64,000 nucleotides of DNA from Hygrocybe punicea (lineage: Eukaryota; Basidiomycota; Agaricomycetes; Agaricales; Hygrophoraceae): the NCBI GenBank assembly GCA_963556145.1, contig OY744473.1, forward strand, positions 4,340,001 through 4,404,000, written 5' to 3'. Of this stretch, positions 55,533-64,000 are shown in pieces. Numbering within the stretch: position 1 is the stretch's first letter; each line of letters opens with the position of its first letter. The notes under the pieces were generated by a model that did not search any database, was not told where the DNA came from, and worked only from the letters and a program-made list of their open reading frames with translations. A program made the position numbers and the translations under genes.

Positions 55533-55687
55533 TGGAGTGGTACGGAGGTACCACTCCGAGGGCTAGCTGGAGAGTCTCGCTGGAGAGCTGGCGAGGAAGG
55601 CTTGATTGGGACTGACTACTGACAGGGATCTATCTACAACGAACCATGAGAGCCTCGTCACGTGACTAGGCACTCGCTACCACTCCA
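55533..55687. repeat. Right 155-bp LTR (inner element)
   Basis: Identical to the left LTR except for one A/G difference (CAAGG versus CAGGG). Confidence 0.85.
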
Positions 55688-55691
55688 CCGT

Positions 55692-56109
55692 GTGGCCAGA
55701 AGATACACTGAGCACCACCGTTTCTATCGTTTCACAGCCGTTACTGACCGACTGCAACTACGTCCATCCTCTCGGAGCCCCGTGTGGCCAGAGGATCACC
55801 CGAACAACATCGCCCCTGCCTCCCCAGTCCCCATCCTCAATACCTGACGAGCCGATATTTGTAGGATATCATGGTGTCCAACCGACGTCACCTCCGCCTT
55901 CATCACCTCCGACCCAAATACCCGTCTCTATCTTAGTCGAGGCACTTCTCAGGCTCAAGCCCAACGAGTCCCCTTTCACCAACAAAGTACCGCCAGAAAC
56001 GTCAAACGTTACCGACCTAGTTATGTTCGCCATCAGGGCCACCCAGATGCTAGAGCAGGAGATGTTAGAGAGGTTAGAGAACTTGGAGAAAAGGTTTTTG
56101 GTTTGAGAA
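55692..56109 (+). pseudogene. Proline-rich ORF of the outer element, 3' part
   Basis: Continuation of the interrupted ORF (WPEDTLSTTVSIVSQP onward). It ends in a Pro-rich stretch (PTSPPPSSPPTQIPVSILVE) and a short coiled coil (ATQMLEQEMLERLENLEKRF) before TGA. The coiled-coil end suggests oligomerisation, as in gag-like or structural proteins, though no homology is seen. Confidence 0.5.
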
Positions 56110-56238
56110 TCTGTTGCTTCTTTTTATTTCAAGTATTTTCCCACCCACTTCCATTCCCTCTCCTTTTTTTATTTTTTTATTTCTTTATTATCCTTGTGTT
56201 TATGACTGAGGGCAGTCATTATTAGAGTCCTCTGTGGA

Positions 56239-56479
56239 TGTAGAGATCCATATCTCTGTGAGCACATATTCTTCTATTTTCCTTCATCCCCCTTCCCTCT
56301 GCATTCCCCTCTCTTGATTATATTCCATTTCCTTCATACACTCCCTTTATAGATACTATACAGTACCTATATAGTGTTTTGTGTACATACATACAAACAA
56401 GCTGAGTTTTGGCTTTTTACCCCAACGACAAGAACTTGCCCACCCCGAATCCACGCCTACAAAGGCCACGTTCACCACA
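56239..56479. repeat. Right 241-bp LTR (outer element)
   Basis: Same length and orientation as 50281-50521, about 98% identical by eye. Followed by CCAT, the target duplication. Confidence 0.85.
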
Positions 56480-56483
56480 CCAT

Positions 56484-56933
56484 GCTTGAGAATTGTTCTC
56501 TAGCAGAGTTGAATTCCCCGAGGTAATGCTCAACATCTGAGGTGTCTCTAAGACGAAGGGCAGCTATGTGAGCATGAAGCGTAAATTGTGCAACGGTTTC
56601 AACACAATCATAAACAGATCTGAGATATTTCCAGGTGCTGCATGCACTATCATCACAGCAAGAAGAGATGTTAGCAGTAACAAGAGGAGCAACATGTCAA
56701 TGTATGATGGTGTTAGCTTTGGCATCATTAGTGACAAAGATGCGAGCCTTGGTGACGGTGAGTTTTGTCAGAGTGAGAGGCCCAAACTGGATGAGGTCGA
56801 GAGGGTCACTACCCTCGCTGACATATGTCCAAAGATCTTCACCTAGAAGAGTGTATCGCATGGACTTCGACCAATCATGGTAATTCCAGGCCCCCTCAAG
56901 GAGAGGGATGTGATCGAGATGCAGATTGGACAT
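56484..56933 (-). pseudogene. Copia gag 5' part
   Basis: From ATG 56933 (MSNLHLDHIPLLEGAWNYHD), a UBN2-type gag start with the W-x2-W-x3-M and LWTYV pattern. It is open to the insertion point, where FNSAREQFSS is followed directly by the codons resuming at 50280. Confidence 0.8.
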
Positions 56934-57037
56934 ATTTAAAAAATATAAAAAAAGGCATGGCTCAGAGAGATGACACGTGAGGAGGATTTGATCTATTTCT
57001 TTTTTTTTTGACATGCGATGGTCAGGGCAGCATAACC

Positions 57038-57475
57038 TGTAGATCGAGTCTCACTCAAGGGAATAGAATGACTATATTTGATGTACCTGTAGATTGAGTC
57101 TATGAGTACATGAGTTTAGGTACTACAAATGAAAGATGGATGATCTCACCTCAGTCAAGGGAAAAGAATGACTGAGGGAGCTGAATGAACAATGAAGCTA
57201 TATATATGAGAGGACGTAAACATGTGAAAGGGAGAGTGATGTCATGGTGGTGACGTGTGATGATTGAGTGCAGAATCAGAAAGGACAACAGAAGTAATGG
57301 GACATGAAAAAGAAAAGAGAGGAGTGCGAGGTGATCTACAACAATAGTAATAGCAGCCATATGACTATGCTGCCATCCTATTAAAGTCATCATTTATTTA
57401 TTGTGATTGTCAATATTATTGCTAATTAGAATAATATTCCTGCATTATCTGGATTAGCTACTAGTGTAATTTAAC
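57038..57475 (-). repeat. Putative 5' LTR of the copia element
   Basis: Read on the minus strand this begins TGTTAAATTACACTAG and ends GATCTACA, just before the gag leader. It contains a TATATATA box (about 57199). Single copy in the window, because the 3' LTR is missing, so the borders rest on TG...CA and position only. Confidence 0.5.
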
Positions 57476-57825
57476 AGCAATTAGAAGTCATTAGAGTCAT
57501 TAGACAAATTTGGAGGATATGGATTTCCTGAAGCACTTGTTCACTCTCAGGTTACTTTGTCTTCCTCCAACTCTCCTGAATCCTTTCAAGTTTGGGTGCA
57601 TCTGCTATTTGGTTCCCAGGTCTACAGGTGTGGCAGTTATATCCAGATATTCTAATCAAAGTTTGTAAATTCCAAAAACTGCGCATCTTCTCCCATTCTT
57701 GTTCAAAGAAAAAGCTATGTAGTTCACAATTGCTATGTAGTTCACAATTGAATGACCCTCAACTCATTTAGCATCTCAGTCTTTGAGAAATTCGAGCGGT
57801 TTACAATCAAAGCAGATAAGTGATG
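57476..57825. other. Intergenic, no gene seen
   Basis: 350 bp of AT-rich sequence next to the copia LTR. It contains a 15-bp direct repeat (GCTATGTAGTTCACAATT) near 57713 and 57732. Nothing else. Confidence 0.4.
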
Positions 57826-58582
57826 ATTAGTGGTGTGCAGGCCTGGCTTGGCCTGAAAGCCTGTGGCCTGGCCTGGCTTTTCAGGGCTTGGGCTTTCCAA
57901 AAGCTCAGGCCATGCCCTGACCCAGGGCCTGGGCCTGGCCTGGCCCAAGCCAGGGCTTTGATAGTGATTTTGGGAAACACTTTGTACAGTTCATAGAATT
58001 ACATTTGTAGCCTTTTCACATACCTGCACATATTACAGGTATGAAATAGGCTTAAGTTAATCAGGATGTTCTTATATCTGACATTCTTAATTTTGTGGGT
58101 CAATGACACTTTCAACAAATTGAAGCATTAAAAATAAAAAATATGATGAAAATTTCTCAATTCATTGAAGACACCTAAATTACTTCTGATTTTGAATGCT
58201 AATTGGGCAATAAGGATAAACTTCATTTCAGGAGGTGATAAATATTCTACTTTTTGAATAGGTATTTTGAAACAATAAAATAAAGTTATATACATCATAG
58301 GATAGAGTTGGGATGATGGCACTTGAGCAGAGAAGTTAGAATTACAATATTATAGTTCTTTGAGATTCTAAAAAGCTTGCAAAAACCTCAGTAATCCATG
58401 CATATTTGCTTCAAAATTATCTACAAAAAGCCAGGGCCTGAGGGCCTGGCTTTGGCTTTTCAAATGTCAGGCCAGGTGGCTCAAGGGCCTGAAAGGGCTT
58501 TGGCCTGGCCTGGCCGGGCTGGGCTTTATATGGCCTGGCTTGGCCTGGCTCAGGGCCTAAGGCCAGGCCTGCACAACACTGA
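57826..58582. mobile_element. Palindromic GGCCTGG-armed repeat element
   Basis: An AT-rich core (about 57960-58425) is flanked by GC-rich arms made of GGCCTGGCC-like units. The ends are inverted: ATTAGTGGTGTGCAGGCC on the left against ATCAGTGTTGTGCAGGCC on the right. No coding capacity is seen. It looks like a foldback or MITE-class element. Confidence 0.6.
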
Positions 58583-58825
58583 TGATGTGATAGCCATAAC
58601 TTCATCACTTCAGCAAGTAATGGCTGCGAGTTGTTTCGTAGCTAGATCATGGCTGCCAGTCTAACAGAAGTGCCAAGAACGAATGAATACTGACAAACAG
58701 CTAGCTGTGCAGCTCCTCGCCCTTACTATGCGGGAACAAGTGCAAATTGGAAGGTAGATGGGCGACTCCGAGGGAAGGGTGCATATCCATCTTCACATTG
58801 TTGCGACAAACTTTATCAGGTTGAG

Positions 58826-59779
58826 TCAAAGGACAGAAGGGGGCCCCCTGGACACGCCCAAATCTCTCAGCGTCCCGTTTTCGACCTCATAAACCCAACC
58901 ATGCACCCACACCTCCCTCCTGCTCTCGCTCTCGCTCTCTCCCGACCACACACGGACCAGCGGCTCTGCCGTGCACAATTTCGCAACTTGTTTCCTCACG
59001 TTCGCCTCGACGACCATCGTGAGAGAATCTGCGAAGGGTACCGCAGAGAGTTCGAGAGACCGTGCAAGCCCGGTCAGCGGGGCGAGCCAGCGATTGATAG
59101 GGGCTGTTGGCAGGAAGTCAGGGATGGTTACCGTGAGAGCCTGGCTGTCTTTATGGGAGGCGAGTATTGGGGATTGCGCGGCTTTGAGGCATGCTTCGGC
59201 CCCTCCACACCCTGTGTGGCCTACGATGATAACTATACGCGCGAATAAATAGTGGGTGTTAGTTAGGGCTGTAGGAATGAGGAGAAGCAAGTGGGGACGC
59301 CCACCATGTTCAACGAAGAGTACCCGGAGTGCGAAGGTGAGGACCGATAATGCACTATCGTCATCCAGGTGAAATTGACTGGAGGATGGGGGGTACATGA
59401 GGTAAAGAACGGGACACGTAGAGGAGGAGGGTGGAAGTGGGGACTTGCTTTGCTAGGTTCCGATGGACGAAGATATCTCCCGGCCGGGCAGCAGTGATGA
59501 CAGATTCAGGCACCCTCGAATCCGAGCATCCTATCCATAAGACCTGGTTGTGAGAATGCGTGAGGCCCGGAAGTGGTGGTTTATCGCGATATGATTACAG
59601 ACTTTGGGGAACTGTCCCTGAGAGCCTTTGCGGAAAAAATCTGGTTCGGCACGGTGAACGCCTTTGGCCCACTGGGTGTTAGCAGACAGCAATTGTTGGA
59701 GAATCGTGTGTTGGGGTAACAGGCTTGAGGACGGCTGGGGTATGGACAGAAGTGGTATGCAGAACCTGGTAAGAAGCAA
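58826..59779 (-). CDS. Beta-class carbonic anhydrase
   Basis: Catalyses reversible hydration of CO2 to bicarbonate. On the minus strand, exon pieces read [20 protein letters not shown] (about 59690-59600), then [20 protein letters not shown] and [10 protein letters not shown] (about 59545-59449). Next come [19 protein letters not shown] (about 59385), [18 protein letters not shown] (about 59240) and [16 protein letters not shown] (about 59100). The last is [19 protein letters not shown] before the stop at 58826. The zinc ligands (C in CSDSR, H and C in HTGC) and the Asp-Arg pair are all present, so it should be active. The intron after HRNLA(N) uses a GC donor (GCAAGT). No ATG was found at the 5' end of the first recognised exon (59770 region). 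A further upstream exon, possibly a mitochondrial presequence, is expected. Confidence 0.85.
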
Positions 59780-59924
59780 GGTTGAATAAACGCGTCTAGA
59801 AAATTTGAGGCTGGAATATAACCCACAATTGCAAATGGTGCGGAACCATTATGAACGGGGAGAACACGGTTATGCTTAGATTTTAATATATATATTTTGC
59901 AAACGATAAACATACCGGCTTGTG

Positions 59925-60351
59925 CTGGGACACTGCAGCTGGCGTGTAGCTCCTTCTGCCAGTGGGTGCCTCACGGAAGGAGGTGCATGATTCCTGGCGA
60001 CGAGTGCTAGTCCTTGAAGTACCACATAAGTAAGGGCGAACTCGAGCAGCCATCCGACCAACGGCGGATACAGTATAGAATTACTACATGGCCGTGGTGA
60101 TGATATATGTAGCCCATCCATAAAAAAGATTTCCTACTCCAAACCACGTGCACCGAAACACCACCCAGCTCCCAGTATAAAATCCACCAGAATTTACGAA
60201 GATCTTCTGCTCCAGCATCCGAGACTATAATGCCAACCCAGGCAAGACCCATGTAGGTGTTACGACGTCTACGACAATGGACAATTACCCAGAAACTTGC
60301 CCATCTTTCGGCCGATACATTAAGCTTCGACTCTGACAGCTCTTCGTCCAC
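59925..60351 (-). CDS. Unrecognised membrane-protein-like gene or fragment
   Basis: From ATG 60351 (MDEELSESKLNVSAERWASF) the frame gives GLAWVGIIVSDAGAEDLRKF, and after an apparent splice SILYPPLVGWLLEFALTYVV and LQGLALVARNHAPP. It is hydrophobic and resembles pieces of the gene at 37240-37895. The relation to the carbonic anhydrase downstream is unclear; it is probably a separate gene. Confidence 0.35.
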
Positions 60352-60600
60352 CCTGCAACTGACGTCTCCAAGTTCGCCATGCGGCAGATCCGACCCGCCG
60401 TCCTAAAAATGTTTTTTGATTCACCATTTCTCACTTGCTGGTGTAATTCAGAAAAGTCACTCTATCTTATGAGCAAGTTCTTCTGTGGTAACCTTTGGCA
60501 GACACAGAATAGAATCAATAGATACACAAAGTGAAGTGCAGTTGGTGATCAGCCATCCCATCATCTTCCATGTCGAGATGTTGTTATCTTGGGGGCTTTT

Positions 60601-62195
60601 CTAATCAGCTTTCATCAACGAATCCTCCCGCAACTTCTGCTGTGCGCGTCGCGCTATCCTAGCATGAGTCGCATGGGTGTATCTGATAAACACGCTCTTG
60701 CATCCGATCACAGTCATGGCGTAGTCCAAGATCGCATGGGACCAGAAGGGAGTGGAATTGTTCGGACGCCCACTATATGCTGCACCGCAAGCCAGTCCAA
60801 TTTTGGACAGCGCTGAGCGGACATAGGCTGAAGGCGTTGGCATAAGGGCAGATGATTTACGGATCTTGGACAATTTGGAAACCTTTTGGGTTTCACTCGT
60901 GAGTATAGTAGGCCCCGGCCATGAATAAAAATAAAAATAAAACATAGCAACGTACAACAAAGTATGTGTTCAGATTTTCGACGACGATATTCGCAGATTT
61001 GACCTCCTCTGCAAGGGCGCTTGTGAACGCCGCGAGGAATGCTTTCGATCCAGAATAAGTCGCGAGCATGGGTGATGGAACCCAGCCAGCAAAAGAACCA
61101 ACGTTAAGAATCAGGCCACCCTTTCTAACAATGTTGGTGGTTAAAAATCATCCTTGTCGTCGTCGTCGTCGTAGAATTTCATCCAACAAAAAAGAAAGAC
61201 TCACCGTGCAATCATGCCACGAAGAATGATTTCGGTCACTCGAAGGGTGCCAATGACGTTGATCATCACAATATCGTCCATCTCCTGTTTTGGCGTATCG
61301 ATGAAGTAAACCGGCCTAGCGTGTGATTTGCCGACATTGTTCACTATATACGCATACCCCCCCCATATCCGACGTCTCAAATGTGTTCCATCAAAACAAA
61401 AAAGAATTTAAAAGCCGTCTTACCTAGAACACCAATATCTAAACCTGCACACATTGCAGCGAAATCTTTATACACCTCTGGATCATCTTCCAAAAAGTCG
61501 ACGAGGTAAATTTTGGTGGACACGCTAGATTTGCATTGTTCGTCTGTTTGAGTAACAGAAAAAAGAAAATTTGTCAACCAGGGGTGAAAATATTCCTAGA
61601 GTAACAAGTTTCGATTGCTTGCCGATTTGGGCCGCTGTAGCAGCAAGTTTTTCACGGTTTCGCGCAACGAGGATAATGTTAAATCCAGCCTTGGCCAACT
61701 GAATCGCAAACTCGCGTCCGATACCGTCCGAAGCACCGGTGACAACTTTGAAAAAAATCAAAAATCAAAAATCAAAATCAAAACACATTAATATTACTTC
61801 ACGGTCCTCCACAAAAGTTGGCAGGCGGAGCGAACACACGTACCTGCCCAAGACCCGTTCCCAGCACCAAATTCCTTCAGCTAAAATAAACAGACTACTA
61901 CTCAGAACGCTCGATCAAGATGACAAACAACACTGCGAAAAAAAAGGGGGGTGGGGGGGGGTGCATACGCTTCTTCCCGAAACTATAAAGGTCTGAACGA
62001 AGACAGAGAGCGCCTTGACCGTGAAACGCGCTATGCTCAGGAACCCAAGCACCAGGAGAAGCGTTGATAGCCAGGGCTGTCGATTCACTGAGAGTCCTTG
62101 GGTGAAAAAAAAAAGTCTCTGAAAGAGAAAACAAGCCTGGACCACTCACACAAGACCACGGGGTTCCATTCCTTCAAGAGAGCATTCAAGTCCAT
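60601..62195 (-). CDS. IFA38: Very-long-chain 3-ketoacyl-CoA reductase (ER, SDR family)
   Basis: Eight exons (62195-62150, 62087-61969, 61880-61844, 61745-61623, 61543-61424, 61343-61205, 61124-60956, 60882-60601) close exactly to 344 residues, the usual size. It reduces 3-ketoacyl-CoA in the ER fatty-acid elongation cycle using NADPH. An N-terminal membrane segment ([18 protein letters not shown]) precedes the Rossmann motif [13 protein letters not shown]. Then come [13 protein letters not shown], the catalytic Ser in [13 protein letters not shown], and YSGSK with the catalytic Tyr and Lys. The C-terminal tail is basic ([20 protein letters not shown]). The intron after exon 4 (AAQI) is GC-AG (GCAAGC). 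The exon-2 acceptor is set by frame: an earlier AG would create a stop. This is the best-supported model in the window. Confidence 0.93.
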
Positions 62196-62729
62196 CCTGG
62201 TAGTAACTTGAACTTGTCGGAGTTCAGATTCTACAAAAATAATTTGCATGTATGTTGTTCGCACGGCGCAAATTATTAATAGTAGCAAAGTTCATTGAAG
62301 GAGGTATATCTATGATTCGCTGGCCGAACACATCACAGCAGAATGTACGCCAGTCAGAAGGATCAAAAATCATGAGTGCTGAGCACGAGTATAGAGCTCC
62401 AGGCCTGGACTCGGTTCGGAGGGAACAGTCAAAACGGAGTACAGGGGTAGGGTATGGTATGGAAGTGTCAGGCCAGTATCAAAATAAAATAAAAGTTCGA
62501 CACCACTGTCGGGTAAAAGGACGGTAACGTACACCAACACAAGAGGCAGGAAGAAAGGGGGGGAGGTGGGGGAGACGAAAACCAAGAAAATGAGAAGGGG
62601 AGAATAGATAGTCTCAATAAAATAAGAGTCGAGTATCCGCACTTGTCACAACGAGCTTGGACGTAAAATTTTTGTCCTTTGAGCCCTTCCGAAATCACGG
62701 AGAGGCTCGAGAGCACGCTATTTCAGCTC
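62196..62729. other. Intergenic between two minus-strand genes
   Basis: Holds the promoter of the ketoacyl-CoA reductase and the 3' region of the next gene. No further gene is supported. Confidence 0.4.
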
Positions 62730-64000
62730 TTACGCGGCGGTGCCAACGTAAGCATCGTATCCTTCCGAATCACTATACCGGCTGCCAACGGAGCCAGCAT
62801 GACTTGCCCGATACCGTTGGCCGCTGCCAATGTCTTGTCCAAGCGTAGCCCCAGCCTGGATCACCGGCACCGAAGTCGTGGTAGTGGTAGTAGGCGAGTA
62901 CAGTGTACGCATGCCGTTCCCGTTGTAGTTCACAACCGGCGCAGGGTAGGACACGGCACTTGCGCCCGTTGTAGGTCGACGTTCAGCGTACGCGCGAAGC
63001 ATTTCGTCAGGCGACATGACGTTTGCAGGCATCGGCTGCATGGGCATCATGCCAACGGGCGACCTGGCGTGAACGGGCGTGGGCGGTTGCGGGAGGACAG
63101 ATCGCTGGGGGGGAGAAGAGGGGAGGAGATAATCATTGTCCTCGGCACTGGAGGAGCCCTCGCCACCGGTGCGCATCACTGCAAATATGTTATATAAGTT
63201 CACCAAATCGGGATGAAAAATATGGAAAGGAAAAACGGACTGCTAAGGGCTGGCATGACTTCGTCCATACTCGAGTTTTCGTCATGTTTCTGGCCAGCAA
63301 TGCGGGCCCGAATGTCTTCAGGCGTGAGCGTGAGAGGGCCTTGGGTCTGGGTGGGCGACAATGTGCCCGTCTGAGAATCATCATCGGAATTCTGACGTCG
63401 GGAAGCAGGGATGGGGGGAGTGTATGCGTTGTGGAAAGCTCGGCTGGTAACGGTGCGGCGAGATTCCGTAGATGGGCGGGGGTCATTAGCAAACGAAACC
63501 CGGGATACACGCTCGCCATATGGCGTAGTGCGCACACCCGTACGCAGTTGGCTCATCACCGGAGCAAGCGAATTAATATGGCCATTCTCGTGCGAGTATA
63601 AACCCCGCGCGCCAACACCAGCATTACCGCCATCGGCAGCGAAGGTACTAGAGGGTCGGATGGCACCAAAGGAGAAAGATGACCGATGACCGGAAACGGC
63701 GATACTGTTGCGGACTGCCGCATTGGCGCCCGCTCCAGACATGGATTTCCAATCTGTGGAGATGGTAGACATGCGCTTGTCAATTGCCTGACTGAATCGC
63801 TTGCGCTGTTCTTTGCCCTTGGCACGGATATGCCTGATGTACAATGTGATAAGGGCAGCGATGATGAGGAGGGGTATGATGACCGCGGCAGCGGCGCGGC
63901 CAGGTGCGAGAGATTTCTGAAGGGCACCCATGTTGTTCACCTGTGTGACACCGGAGTCAGAGGCGGCACTGGAAGGGGGTTTTCCAGATGCGGGCGCAGT
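62730..64000 (-). CDS. Single-pass membrane protein, 5' end outside the window
   Basis: The coding frame enters at the window end with a Ser/Ala-rich ectodomain (SGKPPSSAASDSGVTQVNNM). It has one membrane helix (AAAAVIIPLLIIAALITLYI) and a basic stop-transfer (RHIRAKGKEQRKRF). A long Ser/Pro-rich cytoplasmic tail follows (SSFSFGAIRPSSTFAADG, TPPIPASRRQNSDDDSQ, LTLTPEDIRARIAGQ). An intron (about 63260-63195) joins MDEVMPALS to VMRTGGEGSSSAEDNDY. The C-terminus (YSDSEGYDAYVGTAA) ends at 62730. The layout resembles fungal WSC/Mid2-like or 'Ser-rich ectodomain plus TM' sensors. The family is not identified, and the start lies beyond 64000. Confidence 0.65.

Larger units (their letters stand above)
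52991..55687. mobile_element. Inner non-autonomous LTR element with 155-bp LTRs
   Basis: Direct 155-bp repeats at 52991-53145 and 55533-55687 differ at one position. Each repeat starts TGGAGTGGTA and ends TACCACTCCA, a 10-bp inverted terminus, and the 5' end also folds into a perfect 10-bp hairpin. The interior (~2.4 kb) holds Pro-rich minus-strand ORFs and a GAAA microsatellite, with no gag-pol domains. Total length 2697 bp. Confidence 0.85.
50281..56479. mobile_element. Non-autonomous LTR element inserted in copia gag (outer nest)
   Basis: Two same-orientation 241-bp LTRs (TGTAGAGATC...CACCACA) bound this element. The internal part has no gag, protease, integrase or RT. It carries a long plus-strand Pro-rich ORF, itself split by another LTR element at 52991-55687. 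Without that insertion it would be about 3.5 kb. This is LARD/TRIM-like in structure, with an unusual ORF. A diverged solo LTR of the same family lies at 6930-7184. Confidence 0.8.
47235..57475 (-). mobile_element. Degenerate Ty1/copia retrotransposon, 3'-truncated, split by nested insertions
   Basis: The element reads on the minus strand. Gag begins at ATG 56933 (LLEGAWNYHDWSKSMRYTLL), is interrupted at 56483, and resumes at 50280. There it continues through a zinc knuckle (CSNCGKSSHDHDHC) and a protease region (SCTSDEFTMFVNHALAALLD). Integrase follows with HARLGHANKASVQLL and C-x2-C (CEACIIGKH), then RT (VKELNTLHSMGVYSLT, GNHWVFEHKVDG, DFGKTFAPVAK). A nonsense codon at 49378-49380 and frameshifts near 48780 and 47650 break pol. 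Sequence ends near 47235 within RT; RNase H and the 3' LTR are absent. The element's own length without the insertions is about 4 kb. It cannot be autonomous. Confidence 0.85.

Noticed and set aside
50281..56479. Outer LTR pair as the two LTRs of the copia element itself
   Set aside because: Copia gag continues on both outer sides of the pair with an exact frame, so the pair belongs to an insertion within copia.
1..64000. tRNA or rRNA genes
   Set aside because: No cloverleaf with A and B boxes and no rRNA-like conserved stretch was seen by eye; a tRNAscan run would settle this.

Overview
This window is nuclear DNA of a filamentous fungus, most probably an Agaricomycete basidiomycete. The reasons are intron-dense genes with short introns (about 40-70 nt, GT-AG with a recurring GC-AG minority), a DUF6570/Rep/PIF1 Helitron, fungal HNH-type proteins ending in an A-R-x-M-H-x-S-G-A-type tail, beta-trefoil lectin-like proteins and a Ty1/copia element with a fungal-style gag. 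The genus is not decidable from the sequence alone. All gene models were spliced by eye; no transcript or database evidence was available.

Layout. 1-4 kb: an unrecognised exon fragment, then a minus-strand ricin-B-like lectin gene. 4.4-6.5 kb: its divergent plus-strand paralogue with a charged coiled coil. 6.4-9.6 kb: a 416-bp inverted duplication that copied the 3' end of that paralogue around a 2.4-kb loop holding a solo LTR. 10-13.8 kb: short repeats, an unrecognised minus-strand gene and a coiled-coil ORF. 14.2-18.8 kb: a tandem pair of Ser/Thr-rich single-pass membrane proteins with DLRSQVE coiled-coil repeats. 19.2-27 kb: an AT-rich, apparently intact 2515-codon Helitron ORF. 28.3-29.4 kb: a ~199-bp satellite, six copies. 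29.6-31.9 kb: a Kin1/MARK-like kinase. 32.7-37.9 kb: four minus-strand genes (membrane protein, HNH protein, conserved hypothetical, membrane protein). 38.1-47.1 kb: a giant ARM/HEAT gene. 47.2-57.5 kb: a broken minus-strand copia element containing a second LTR element that in turn contains a third. 57.8-58.6 kb: a GC-palindrome repeat. 58.8-62.2 kb: ordinary housekeeping genes, beta-carbonic anhydrase and 3-ketoacyl-CoA reductase. 62.7 kb to the end: a membrane protein running off the window.

The most striking locus is 38072-47117. After a ~413-residue N-terminal region come 44 consecutive exons coding 45 HEAT-like repeats. Twenty-nine exons are exactly 117 nt (39 codons), every one is a multiple of three, and every intron between them is phase 1. 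The repeat unit of the protein is therefore the exon-intron unit of the DNA (~168 bp), and it can expand or contract without frameshift. Blocks of 11-12 units are themselves duplicated, and one exon holds two repeats with the intron precisely absent. The frame closes at a stop at 47117, giving about 2200 residues.

The second notable locus is the three-level transposon nest. Both inner insertions have 4-bp target duplications, and removing each one rejoins an open reading frame exactly. The two inserted elements lack gag-pol and instead carry long proline-rich tandem-repeat ORFs. The outer LTR pair differs at about five positions and the inner pair at one, matching the nesting order. The window thus mixes stable metabolic genes with rapidly changing surface, lectin and repeat genes and layered mobile DNA.
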